This document shows positions 42,580-53,589 of a stretch of 64,000 nt of DNA, one piece after another. Source of the stretch: Pomphorhynchus laevis. Lineage: Eukaryota; Acanthocephala; Palaeacanthocephala; Echinorhynchida; Pomphorhynchidae. The stretch spans positions 1-64,000 of the forward strand of contig WNNJ02000644.1 of the NCBI GenBank assembly GCA_012934845.2, in the 5' to 3' direction. The position numbers and the translations under genes were made by a program. Each line of letters opens with the position of its first letter. Within the stretch, counting starts at the first letter, position 1. The notes under the pieces are model-generated. The model worked only from the letters and a program-made list of their open reading frames with translations, was not told the DNA's origin and did not search any database.

Positions 42580-45500
42580 AGAGCTCGTACATGCTAGGTA
42601 CAGGGTAAAAAACAAATAATGAAAATCCGATTGTTCTAAGTTAGTACATTTTTCAGACTTTTCTTGAAGGACAAAATACTGGAGGCCGAAACCACCTGAC
42701 TCAGTAGCTTATTCTGGCTTTTCCACGTTCAGTTGACATTTGTGCTAAATCTTCTTCGTGGACGAATGTGGGTCTTTAACGTGAGGTGATGTCCCCTCAA
42801 TCTGTTTGAATTTCGAAGTTCGAACAGTTTACGACAAACATGTTCCCTCTGCCCTTTTTGAACATTAAGCGTTGTCTACACAAACATTAAATCAGATGAC
42901 TTTAAAGATTTCTTTACTGTGGTTACACCAAGTGCGTGGAGTCGAAAAATGAATGAGCTTGCGTTGGCTGGGTACAAGATGTGTGGCCGTGCGTAATATG
43001 AATTCCTACAGGTTCATCTCTGTCGTAGTTTGAGGGTGGCAGGCAGGTGAAGTGTATCTCATAAAAGATAAGACATAAGCATTGTAAATTAACTTAAAAC
43101 TGGATGCGTCAAGCTGGCCAATGGTCTTTTTAATAACTCCTAAAATTCGGCGGCATTTAGCAGCTGTGACTGGTATGTGGGATGGTCGATAAGCTTCTAT
43201 TTACGATCACTCCAAGGTCTTGAAATTGAGGAACTATTTCAATTTCTCTTCCGTCAATGGTATATGACGAATTGATGTGTAGATGTCCGATGCGCATTTG
43301 TTTTGACTTATCGGGGTTTAATATCAGTCCCCATTGATTACACCATACCTTAATATTATTAATGTCTCTCTGGAGTATCATTAGATCTCGGTTATCGATT
43401 ATTAGTCGCCAAATTTTCAAATCGTCGGCATATAAATTACATGGACTCGAAATAGCTGTAGTAAGCTCGTTGATGTAAATAATGAAGAGCAATGGACCGA
43501 GTACCGTTCCCTGAGAAACACCGCGTCCAGGAGTTCTTGTCTTTGACATATGTTTATTGGCCAATACAGTAATCTTCCGATTTCTAAGGAAGGAGTTAAT
43601 TTAATTTAGAAGGGTTCCTCTGATGCCGTACTGTTCCAGTGTTATAAGGAGGACATCATAGTATATCCGATCAAATGCTTTGCTGAGGTCGAAAAACAAA
43701 ACATCAACACTAACTCCAGCCTCGGCATATCTGGTCCAATCACTTCTTGCAAGTACGAGGTTTGTGACATTAGATCTTCCTGGGCGAAAACCATGCTAGT
43801 TGTCGCAGAGTACTTTGTTCCCTTCTAGGTGCCCGATTATTCGTTTAAAAATCAGTTTCTCTAGCACTTTACAAGCAACGCAGGTAAGGCTTATTGTCCG
43901 ATAATTGCTTGCTTGATTACGGTCGCCTTTTTTGTAGAGAGGTCGGATTGTAGAACATTTCCAATCTGATGGTATACAGTCTGTTGAAAGGAGAAATCGA
44001 ATATGGTGTGTAAAGGTTAATATATTACTGGTGCAAAATCCCGAAGAAGAATTGGAGAAATATTGTCTGGTCCTGCCGCAATTGATCGTAGTAGCTTTAG
44101 AAGTTCGTTAAATACCTCGAATTTATCAAATGGAATAAATTCGTAACACGGATATTGAGCTGTGGAGGCAATACTAACAGGTAGGACTCTCTACCGTGAA
44201 TTGATCAAGGAAAATATTGTCAATTGCTTTTGTCATTGAATGTGAGCTCACCGGATTCCATAAATATAGAGTTGATCTCATGGGTAGTTGATTTAAATGA
44301 GCTGATATGTTTGAACAATTTACTGGGATATCTTTTCGATGATCGACAAAGATTGGAAACGAAGCACATGCGTTTCTGACGTTTGAGTGCCGTTAGTTGA
44401 TTTCGCAATTCCTTGTAATCGATCCAAGAGCAATTCCCTTCTTTGAATTTTTTGTAAATTTTGTCTCTTGTCTAAATCATTTGTTTAGTCTGCGAGTTAA
44501 ACCAAATGGGAGTTTTGTGGGATGTGCGCTGACGTTTTAAAGGGAAGAAGTAATTTAGAGCATTGATCTAGGTAGATTTGAAATTTTCCCAGCACTGATA
44601 TACCCCAATTACATATGGATTAGGCTATTGAATGTTTCGAATAGCTTGCGTCATACTTGCGAAATTCGCTTTGAAGGGATTCAATTCGGGTTTTGACGAG
44701 CAGGCTGTTTTAAAGAGACTGACAGAAAGCGCCAGCCTAATGACACAATGATCACTGTGGCCAATAGGGGGCTGACAGAGATTTCATCAATTGTGGGTTA
44801 CCCTCGTGATAATCATAGGTCTAAAATGGCAGATGATTGCTTTCTCCTTCTAGTGGGTTCGTGAATATGCTGGGTTAGATTGAGATCGTTGAACGTATCA
44901 AAGAGATTGGATGATTCAACATCACAACCATGTGTCGAAGTATATAGGTCACAATTGACATGAGTCATATTGAAGTTTCCTAGGATAATGATGGTGATAA
45001 GCTTGTTAGGTGATGTCGTAAAGAGATGACAATCTTTTCAGTTGCTGAGCGCGGAGAGCGGTAAAATAAACCGATTTTTAGTTTATGTCTCGCAGGAGAA
45101 GATACTGTTGCCCATAGATATTCGTTGTATGAATCATCTGATACAATGCTTTGCTCCATGATGGTTAACGGTTGCTTGACGTATAATATAACTCCACCTC
45201 CTTTTGAGGCGGTTCGATCCGATCGTATAACAAAGTAGCCTGAGATTGAGATTTCATTATCAGATATATCGTTGTTAAGTCAGGTTTCGCTCAATGCTAT
45301 GATGTTTGGGTTCATTGAATTAACGAGACACAATATTTCGTCGAATTTGTTGTAATGCTTACACAGTTGGATTACATGACGGAAATGTTATTTTTAGAGT
45401 AACGGCAGTGGTGAGGTGTCGCTGTTGGTGTTGAAATAGGATTGATGTTTACGTGTTGGATGCACGAATCTGTGCGGCGGAGAGTATTGATGGAACGGTT

Positions 45501-45595
45501 AGACGGATTCCGAGGCTGAATCGCATATTTTTTCTGGTGTATGTAATGATGTTTTCTTGTGATCGAGCGAAACGGCTTTATAGCCAATGTCTGCT
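42580..45595 (-). mobile_element. CR1-like LINE, minus strand, broken
   Basis: From right to left: APE endonuclease remains (ISISGYFVIRSDRTASKGGG, then LFYRSPRSA near 45.3-45.05 kb), the RT frame 43,564-43,157 (TPGRGVSQGTVLGPLLFIIY with motif B, SSPCNLYADDLKIW with the catalytic Asp pair, LILNPDKSKQMRIGHL), and a C-terminal block near 43.1-42.75 kb (ILGVIKKTIGQLDASSFKLIYN, then RGHHLTLKTHIRPRRRF). It then runs into a 3' untranslated stretch ending near 42,580. Several stops and shifts; 5' end near 45.6 kb. Related to CR1/Jockey-group elements but clearly different from the L2-type copies A-D. Confidence 0.82.
43157..43564 (-). CDS. CR1-like RT palm frame
   Basis: A 135-codon open segment of the LINE at 42.6-45.6 kb. 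It contains SQGTVLGPLLF (motif B), YADDLKIW (catalytic box) and LNPDKSKQMRIG (motif D), so the polymerase centre is intact in sequence even though the element is broken elsewhere. Confidence 0.8.
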   Translation of the reverse strand: MANKHMSKTRTPGRGVSQGTVLGPLLFIIYINELTTAISSPCNLYADDLKIWRLIIDNRDLMILQRDINNIKVWCNQWGLILNPDKSKQMRIGHLHINSSYTIDGREIEIVPQFQDLGVIVNRSLSTIPHTSHSC

Positions 45596-45599
45596 TGTA

Positions 45600-46955
45600 A
45601 TAATAACTACAAATATCTTCAGAAAATTAACATGAAAAATGAAAAAAATCACATAAATAAAGTTTCTTTCGGTTTGCACATTGATGCTGGAATCAAAATT
45701 GATTTCAGCATCAATGTGAGTAAGAGTTAAACTTTGTGTAAGAGTTAAACTTAATAATAGTTAAACTTAGTGTTCTTGCTTTAAGTTAATCTTATCTTTT
45801 AGGTTAACCTATGCATGTTTTGAGTTCGATTAAAAAATAACATTTCATATTTGTCAAAAAACTGTCATCTGACTTAATTATGATTAACTGGACCATTTCA
45901 CTGAAATTTATCAAAAAGTAAACTGTCGACGCAAACGAGTATCTGCATTTACAAATATCAGGTCAGTTTGTTTCGATTTATCAATAGAGTGATTTCAATG
46001 CGAGAAAGAAAACAATATTTGCAATTGTAGATAGGAACACTCTGAAACTATGATTATCTTTAATAAGTTTTGTTATAAATACGATAATAAAATGTCACGG
46101 ACGGGCTTATCTAAGGCCTTTTGTTGAGCAATTTATTGAAAATTTTTGGAATTTTGCTTGCTTCAATTTTTAAAGTTGAATTGATTACATATAATTTTAA
46201 TAACGCAGTGTTCTACCAACGATAAAAACTCGAACAATGACTACTTAGTACACTACAACCAGGTATTGTTGATATATATACTTTGTCACATTATACACAC
46301 TTCAAACTTGCAAAATACGTCATATTTCAAAGATTTAGCAAACAAACAATCTATTAAATCGTCCCTTTGTAATAATAACCAGAGAACTATCAGATCTCTC
46401 AAATCTAGTCGAATTTATCTGCTTATCAATTAAAGGAGGTATCGAAAATAAATTATTCAGTCCACGGTAAAAATATAAAGTAAGTGGCTTCCCATATCAC
46501 ACGAATTAATTGTTAATCAACGTTTCCTCGAATTTCTTAAGTTCCGCTTAGCAAAGTGTAGTAATTGCAAATCATTTTGAATTTTGATAAGAACTATAGT
46601 TATTACGATACTGTTTCCAGCAAATGGATCACAGCAAATGCATGCATAAGCTTTTTATTGATCTAAGAAATTGCTTGTTGCTTACTTGCTTTAACTGCGA
46701 AGAGAGTATGGTAATTTTACACAGCTATTTGAAAACAGTCCCAATTTTCTTTTAAATGTACCGTTGCTAGTTAAACATTTTATATTTCAGCATCCATCTC
46801 AACGAAGACAGCCTATGAATAGTTAACGTTTCCTATGACATTATTAGAATTTACAAGTTTCAAAAAATGTTTGTGACAAGTAATTGTAGAATAGTCACTT
46901 ACGAATAGAGTACCAATGTATTCCATAATGATAATATTGATATCATTCATATCGG
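45600..46955. other. No gene seen
   Basis: Moderately AT-rich. An inverted pair built from cattgatgctggaatc lies near 45,677-45,718, and a short taagagttaaactt tandem lies near 45,720-45,770. No exon recognised. Confidence 0.45.
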
Positions 46956-46959
46956 ATGA

Positions 46960-47042
46960 ATCAGATAACTGAGTCTACGTATTTTTTACTACATATAAAT
47001 AAAAATAAAGATAATGAATAATTATATAAGATTTTAAATAAT
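46960..47042 (-). repeat. Penelope-like terminal repeat end, truncated
   Basis: cagataactgagtctacgta, then a short AT tract ending aattatataagatttta. Only the far end of the repeat is present, and it abuts the LINE fragment. Confidence 0.6.
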
Positions 47043-47650
47043 CTAGTGGTTTCGGCCTCCAGTATTTTGTCCTTCAAGAAAAGTCTGAAAAATGTACTAA
47101 CTTAGAACAATCGGATTTTCATTATTTGTTTTTTTAGCCTGTACGAGCTCTACGCTCTTTTTCTGCTGTTGTATTTAATAATAAAAGGGGTAATCTTAAT
47201 CATTCCCGCTGTTAATCGTCCAATTTATGTGAGCAGTCTTGAATGTCTTAACGTCTGTTGCCATCACGATTTCCGACAGTAGTCGATTCCAAGCATTTGC
47301 ACAACAATGAGACAACCGATCCAACCGTGAACTGCGACCATGGGAGGATATCCTCAACAACAGGGGATGACCTCTGTGGCATCGTCTATCGTTGATAACC
47401 ACTGAATTAGTAGGATATCCATCCGAACCGTTGGCAATATGCCACATTACTAACATATCTAGGATGTACACTCTACAATTACTAGCGAAAGTTACTAGCG
47501 AAATATCAAAATAATTTTTGTTGTCGTTTAACTAGACCTAATAGTTCCTGGAAATTTAAAAATTTAAATAAAGATTAGGATGGATATGTTTCTAGTTCTC
47601 GTTAAAGACCCACATTCGTCCACGAAGAAGATTTAGCACAAATGTCAACC
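47043..47650 (-). repeat. Inverted duplicate of 42.15-42.76 kb (LINE tails)
   Basis: The reverse complement matches 42,150-42,760 nearly base for base. It holds the 91-codon C-terminal frame (47,471-47,196) and the tail-to-tail partner with the CTCCAGTATTTTGTCCTTC end. The two copies therefore derive from one composite unit, in opposite orientation about 5 kb apart. Confidence 0.85.
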
Positions 47651-47860
47651 GAACGTGAAAAAGCTAGAATAAGCTACTGAGTCATGTGGTTTCAGCCTCC
47701 AGTATTTTGTCCTTCAAGAAAAGTCTGAAGAATGTACTAACTTAGAACAATCGGATTTTCATTGATATTTGTTTTTTTACCATGTACCTAGCCTGTACGA
47801 GCTCTACGCTTTTTGCTGCTGTTGTATTTAATAATAATATCTATATCAATACAACTTTAG
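47651..47860 (+). repeat. Further copy of the CR1-like 3' end
   Basis: gtggtttcagcctccagtat through ctgttgtatttaataataat repeats 47,046-47,185 in direct orientation. It represents the last approximately 150 bp of the CR1-like LINE. Confidence 0.75.
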
Positions 47861-48355
47861 ATAAAATCCAGATTGATGATAAAATCGCCGGATAGATAGT
47901 AAAATTGTTGATGTTCTAGATTAATTCAAATGAATATAATTAAACAATCCAACATCAAGACAACGTCAAGAATAACGTTTACTCATTGACTTCAAACAGA
48001 ATAAAGTTACACATGATATATAATTACAAATACGTGAATTTGTAATTTATTATATTATAAATTGAAAGTTCACCGATGAATTTCTATTATTTATTAGTGG
48101 AGAGTGAAATAACAAATTTTATTTTAATATTGAATTTTCGATAGTCAACTGCTATAATCAGGATATAAGTTATAAATAAATTATTACATACAAGGCGTTA
48201 GCTGAGAAGCTGTTTTGCCTGATCTGAAAAACATAAAGTTTACAAATTAATATAAGGTAATATATTACCTTATATTACCTTATATTAGAGGTTCGCTAGG
48301 GATAATTAATATAATTATCCCTAGCGCACGCAGTCGCATGCGGTAGGACGTTCAA
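47861..48355. other. No gene seen
   Basis: AT-rich; contains a perfect inverted repeat ctagggataatt/aattatccctag around 48,297-48,325 and a taaggtaatat palindrome near 48,254-48,285. Confidence 0.5.
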
Positions 48356-48513
48356 GCCCTAAAGCATATCCTCGAACCTCTCTTCAGTACGAGAGGAACG
48401 ACGATGCAATCTTACCCATTATCACCAAAACACATTTATTAACTTTCAACAGGAGTTCAGTGGCTTCACACCATTCAGTAAGGTAGTCCAGGTCGTCCAG
48501 TAGTGACTGACAA

Positions 48514-50385
48514 TTGGTAGGTGTACGAACAACAGTCAAAAATTTTAAATCATTAGCATATCTTGCTCTTCGCCGGTCTCATCTCAACCTACTACGTACC
48601 AAATGCAACTCCTTCTGGCAGCATAAAATCATCACTTCATTCAACTCTAAGACTCTCTGGCATACTTTTAACTCAATCCTGGCTCGTTCCTCTACGCCTT
48701 GCAACATCAATGCTAATGATTATTCGTCATTTCTCCAGACTAAAGTATCCACGCTGCTCTCTCACACCCCGGTCTCCATCCTATTCCACTCTGCCCAGTC
48801 TACTCTCATCCTTCCCGAACTCTTTCATCTTCTCCCTGTATCACCTACAGAAGTATCATCTGTCCTCATGTCCTTGCCCAACAAAACCTCACCTGCCGAT
48901 CCCCTGCCTACCCACATATTAAAATCTATATGCTCATCGATATCCCCATTTCTCACAACCTTGTTTAACTCGTCCATCCGCAGTCGTATCTTCCCTTCAC
49001 ACTGGAAATCCGCAATCGTTCGTCCCCTCCTTAAGAAACAATCGCTCGACCCCTCCCTTCCTTCCAGCTATCGCCCCATTTCACTACTCCCTACTCTTTC
49101 TAAGCTCTTAGAACGCCTCATCTTAATACAAATCAACGCTTATCTCTCCTCATCCAATCTGTACCCTCCTTTCCAATCCGCTTTCCGCTCTAATCACTCG
49201 ACAGAAATCGCATGCATAAAAGTGTACAACGACTTACTCATTTCTCGAGACAAGGCTCTATATAGTGTTCTTATCTCCCTGGACCTCTCCTCCGCATTCG
49301 ACATTGTCGACCACTCCGTCCTCCTTTCTCGCCTTCGTTATGATTACGGCTTTTCTTCCTCCTCCGTAGCTTGGTTCGCCTCATATCTATCCGACCGTTC
49401 CTTTCGCGTCTGTTCTAATTCATCATCCTCCCCTCCCATCCCTATTTTTTGCGGGGTTCCACAAGGTTCAGTCCTAGGTCCCCTGCTTTTCTCTCTTTTG
49501 CTTGGCGATCTCTCTCCATTTATCAAACCTTACTCCTTTAAGGTCATGCAATACGCCGATGACATTCTAATCTATGCTCATGCACCCGCACATCGCATAC
49601 ACGATATCGCCATTTCTGCCTCCAACTGTCTCTCTTCTATCTACAAGCGTCTCTCCAATCTCCATCTCGTTCTAAACGCCGAAAAGTCCAAAATAATGTG
49701 GATCCTTCCCCGTAAACCAAGCATATCTCCTCCCATTGTATCTTTTGCCTCATCGATCATCCCTGTAGTCCACAATCTCACTTTCTTAGGCTTCCATTTC
49801 GATGATCACCTTTCCCTTAAACCCTTCGTCCGTGACAAGGTCCGCTCGTCTAACTTAATTCTTCGTGACATCCGCCGTATCCGCCCCCTTATCGACTTCC
49901 GTTCTTGTATGTCTCTTCTTTCATCGCTTCTTTTCCCTAAAATCGATTACTGCCTTAGCCTTTTCGCCAATTCTCCAAAATCCATCATCCTACCCCTACA
50001 ACGAATAATCAACACCGCCGTTCGAGTGCTCTTTCGCCTCCGTCGCTTCGACCACACATCCACATATTTTGCCCAACTCTCCTGGCCCACCATCCACATC
50101 CGCATCAAACTCCGCCTTCTTCTCATTACTTTTCGTCTCATCGCTGTCGGCTCCCCATCGTTCATCAACCTTCCTTTCTTAGACGATACTCGCCCCACCT
50201 CGCTATCGCTTCGTTCCTGTCATACCCTCTTACTCCACGTTCCTAATTACTCCAACAACTACGGTCTCCGATCCTTCCTCGTCGCCGCCTCACTCGCCTG
50301 GAATCAACTCCCTCTCGACGTCCGCCGCGCTCCCTCTTTTATCACATTCAAACACCTCCTCCGTTCACACCTTCTCGACGCCTGA
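48514..50385 (+). CDS. ORF2 RT and C-terminal region of copy B
   Basis: 623 codons without a stop. The first 15 or so codons are flanking DNA, so the true polyprotein is entered in mid-frame. RT landmarks by residue: about 169 RPLLKKQSLDPSLPSSYRPI, about 255 LDLSSAFDIVDHS (motif A), about 314 GVPQGSVLGPLLFSLLLG (motif B), about 346 YADDILIYAH (catalytic Asp pair), about 400 FHFDDHLSL. The C-terminal block has LFPKIDYCLSLFANSPKS and LRSFLVAASLAWNQLPLDVR. It lacks the APE endonuclease and ORF1 because of 5' truncation, so it is not an autonomous element. Confidence 0.9.
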   Translation: MVGVRTTVKNFKSLAYLALRRSHLNLLRTKCNSFWQHKIITSFNSKTLWHTFNSILARSSTPCNINANDYSSFLQTKVSTLLSHTPVSILFHSAQSTLILPELFHLLPVSPTEVSSVLMSLPNKTSPADPLPTHILKSICSSISPFLTTLFNSSIRSRIFPSHWKSAIVRPLLKKQSLDPSLPSSYRPISLLPTLSKLLERLILIQINAYLSSSNLYPPFQSAFRSNHSTEIACIKVYNDLLISRDKALYSVLISLDLSSAFDIVDHSVLLSRLRYDYGFSSSSVAWFASYLSDRSFRVCSNSSSSPPIPIFCGVPQGSVLGPLLFSLLLGDLSPFIKPYSFKVMQYADDILIYAHAPAHRIHDIAISASNCLSSIYKRLSNLHLVLNAEKSKIMWILPRKPSISPPIVSFASSIIPVVHNLTFLGFHFDDHLSLKPFVRDKVRSSNLILRDIRRIRPLIDFRSCMSLLSSLLFPKIDYCLSLFANSPKSIILPLQRIINTAVRVLFRLRRFDHTSTYFAQLSWPTIHIRIKLRLLLITFRLIAVGSPSFINLPFLDDTRPTSLSLRSCHTLLLHVPNYSNNYGLRSFLVAASLAWNQLPLDVRRAPSFITFKHLLRSHLLDA

Positions 50386-50478
50386 TTCACAGTTTTGTTT
50401 TTGTTGTGGTCATGTAAGCGTGCGCTGGCACGCATTTGCCACGTTAAAATAAATCTTTTTTTTATATGCTAAAAAAGG
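48558..50478 (+). mobile_element. L2/CR1-type LINE, copy B, 5'-truncated and young
   Basis: It begins at cttgctcttcgcc, equivalent to about 37.69 kb of copy A, and ends after catttgccacgttaaaataaat plus a T-rich tail. The inserted DNA interrupts the minus-strand LINE within TTAGCATATGCTAAT, with ATAT present on both sides (a 4-bp duplication). The 3' end carries the GCGTGC...GCACGC hairpin shared with copy D. Its open frame and exact target fit make it the youngest element in the window. Confidence 0.9.
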
Positions 50479-52424
50479 TTTTTTAAACGCTGGATCAAGT
50501 CATTAAGAAATACGACAAAAAGAAGTGGGTATATAATAGATCCTTGTGGTTCACCGGAAAGCACCCTAGAACTATTTTAAAGAACACCATTAACTATTAC
50601 TCGGAATGACCACAAAAAAAATAAATTCTTAATTCACTGAATGGTTTGAAAATGAAAACCATAGTGAGCAAGCAATGAGACGATACCGCCATAAGAGACA
50701 CGGTTAAAAGCCATAGAAACGCCAAAAATACATTGTTGATATTATAGCCAGAACTCAAAGCGTCGGCCCATATTTCACCAACTGTTAGTAAAGTGATTAA
50801 ACAAAAACAACCCGGTATAAATCCGTGTTGTGAATTTGAGATAATACTGTTTTTCTTAAGATGACGTCGAATATGCTTCGAGACTAGTTTTTCGAGAATT
50901 TTGGAAAGCGCATGTAAGGCTAATAGGATGAAGGTCTGATGAACTAAGAGGTGTATGCTTCTTGGGTATCAGGACTATAATGTCAAGCTTCCAAATGTCA
51001 GGAATCCAAGAATGTTTGAGGCTGTGCCGAAAAACAGAATTTAGATGCTGACAAAGAGAACAAGCTAAAACACAAACCAGAAAAGGTAAAATATCATCAG
51101 GGCCCGGTGAGCTAAATTGCCTCAACGCTAACAATTCACTGTAAATATCATCTACTTCAATCTCTAGCGCGCAGTCCCGTATAGGAACAAGAACCTCCTG
51201 CAGACGAAATGATTAAACCATACCGTAGAGTTACTTGGAATTGCGAAAATCTTTTCTAGATGATCAGCAATCTGGGGTTCCCCTGTCAGAACTATATCTG
51301 ACGAGTGAATGGAGTTAATTCCCGTCTGAATGCTTTGGGAACTATAAACGTAGGACCAGAATCTTTTCAATTTATGAGAAATACACATAGCGATGTTGTT
51401 CTCGAATGATTGCCTTTTTAAATTTTAGCCTGTTGCAAAGATTCTGATAAGCAGTATACTCAATACGAAGATACGGATCTGTTCTCGAGCTACGCCATAA
51501 TCTGTTTCAAGCTTTCAGGGCTTATAGGACCTGATAGTCGAACTAAGGAGGGCGCGAGATACATAATTTAGGTCTCGGCAATGGAGCGAAAACATTGGCC
51601 CAATTTCTTATTCATGATCTGAGTGAAGGGTGAAGACAGATTATCGTGATAAGGTACATACCATGACAGTAAACAGTGATCATTGTTGCCTACTGGTGGA
51701 TGATAGCAGATGCTGGAAATATCACCAATAACTCTTGTAAAAACTAATTCAAAAATAGACTGGGAGCCATTGTACGTAAGATGACAAGCATGTTGGACCA
51801 GCATCAAGTCGAAGAGAAGGAAACTACCCAGTTCCTTTTCAAGTCCAAGGCATGACAGCAACTTCTGACTTCCCAATCAATGCTTGAAAGGTTAAAGTCA
51901 TAGACCAGTAAAAATTGAGTATATTAGCATAGACAACATAGATATGTCCTCAGCAATTTCAAATACAAGAAGGCTGAAGGAGAACGATACAATATGCTGA
52001 CAAATTTTGACCCTCCCTCAAACAATGCAGAATTAAGTCTTCAAAGGAAGAGTTAATGGAATCCGAAAAAGTAAGTATGTCAGACACACCGATGCTCCTG
52101 TGAATGTACGCGGCTACATCACATCCTCGTCTACCAGATTGACGATCCGAACGTAGCAAATAGTAGTTGGAAATTCGAACAACGTCGTCGGATATATTAG
52201 GATGCAGCCAAGATTCACAAATGCAGAAAACTACACTCATGTTTCAAGACAATATATTTTAGCTCATTATATTGGGCCACAAGATTGCGTACATTTAGAT
52301 AACCAAATATAGGAAATCTGAGAGATAGAATGAATATCACTAAAGTTAGCAAGATCACCTGAGCGAATCCCATCTGGTCAACAATCTATGTCCGTGGCAA
52401 AGGTTGCCACTGAACTGACGGGCG

Positions 52425-53033
52425 TCACCGTACAATTCGAAAATTTCTTACACAGAGATTATATTCGCCATTACTTAGTCTATTTTGCAAATATATAAAG
52501 GCATCATTTATCCTTACCCGTTTCTCGGGGGATAAATCTTGGAATTTATGGAAGGAAAAGCTGAGTAACCGATACCTATGATGAAGCAGAAAGTCGACAT
52601 GTTCCCTGGAACTGAGAACAACTTTCAACAACCTAGGCTTCTCAGGCATTCTTTTACCCAGAAGAAAAACTTTATCAACAACAAGGCTTTGAGCAACAGA
52701 GAGGTTTTCATTGACAATTATTTTGGACAGAATTGTAGGAAAAATCTTAACGTCATCATCAGGTCTAGCCTGAGTATCACCGCTACCTGATTCTTTAACT
52801 CCAGATACAATGATATCATATATCCTATCTGAGATGGGTTGTTTTCTACTTAATGTGTTGCCTGAGGTAGAACTTGGTCGAGAGCTGTCGGCACTTTCCA
52901 ATATGGAATCATTACTGGTACATTTTATTGACACAGAGGTCAATTGGATATTGATATCAGAAATGGGTTGATGTGTTGATATAAGATGAGTTTCCTTTAT
53001 GAGCTCCTTTACGCTCTCATTATGTCGCATCAT
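52425..53033 (-). CDS. ORF1 of the interrupted LINE
   Basis: A 202-codon frame with a Ser-rich first half and a folded second half (YDIIVSGVKESGSGD, FLLGKRMPEKPRLLKVVLSS, DLSPEKRVRINDAFIYLQNR, then NGEYNLCVRNFRI). The second half has the alternation expected for the RRM-like/C-terminal ORF1p domain of such LINEs, which chaperones the element RNA. It is open throughout and ends at the NFRIVR segment. Assignment is by position plus pattern. Confidence 0.6.
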   Translation of the reverse strand: MMRHNESVKELIKETHLISTHQPISDINIQLTSVSIKCTSNDSILESADSSRPSSTSGNTLSRKQPISDRIYDIIVSGVKESGSGDTQARPDDDVKIFPTILSKIIVNENLSVAQSLVVDKVFLLGKRMPEKPRLLKVVLSSREHVDFLLHHRYRLLSFSFHKFQDLSPEKRVRINDAFIYLQNRLSNGEYNLCVRNFRIVR

Positions 53034-53060
53034 ACTGTGAGCACTGGAATGAAAATTTTG

Positions 53061-53585
53061 TGTAATATTATTGTCCGAGTGAGTATTGACAGAATGCTTT
53101 CGTAAATAAACAAAATACTAAGAAGGGCAATGGTAAAATTTTAATTTTTTTGTTTTAATTTAAAAAATTAAAATTTAAATTTTTTCAACATACTGAATAA
53201 ATCAATTCATAAGTTTTTGTGTAAATGTTAATTGATAGATAGTCGCTGTTGTGAGATGAAAAAAATTATGGGTTATCATATCGATTTTTTTAGGAAAAAA
53301 TATTTTTAAGTTTAAAAAATTGAACATTTTATCTGAAGCGTAATATACGTCGTATCGAGCTAAAACTTATATGTGGTGTAGATACATAATGTGCTATCAT
53401 TGTGTGATAATCTTTAACCAATCCTAACAGTTACTTGAAAATTATTCAAATTTTATTTAAAAAATAATAATAATAATTTTAATTTCAAACTTTACCTACA
53501 CTATGCTGCAAAAAAAGAAAGATATTTTTTTAAATGTCTAATAAAGGTCTTTCGTTTTCTACAATTTTTATCTTGCCTAGTTGTG
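53061..53585. other. AT-rich spacer
   Basis: Nothing recognised between the 5' side of the minus-strand LINE and LINE copy C. Confidence 0.45.
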
Positions 53586-53589
53586 TCCG

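Larger units (their letters stand above)
48360..53060 (-). mobile_element. CR1/Jockey-group LINE, minus, interrupted by copy B
   Basis: The coding order on the minus strand is ORF1 (53,033-52,425), APE endonuclease (52,240-51,568; CICESWLHPNISDDV, YYLLRSDRQSGRRG), linker (51,388-51,164), RT fingers (51,134 onward; SSPGPDDILPF, WKLDIIVLIPKKHTPLS), breaking off at 50,478 with RLKNLFLAY. The frame resumes on the other side of copy B at 48,557 with ANDLKFLTVV...LTEWCEATELLLKVNKC, the YxDD box and motif D. It has multiple older breaks and is 3' truncated near 48.36 kb. Confidence 0.85.

Noticed and set aside
48383-48399. Seventeen bases ttcagtacgagaggaac equal to the sarcin-ricin loop of large-subunit rRNA
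   Set aside because: The match stops right after, neither flank resembles 28S rRNA, and the bases form part of a CCTCTC/GAGAGG hairpin. Too short to call an rRNA fragment.
49947-50198. Minus-strand ORF inside LINE copy B
   Set aside because: Antisense shadow of the intact 623-codon RT frame.
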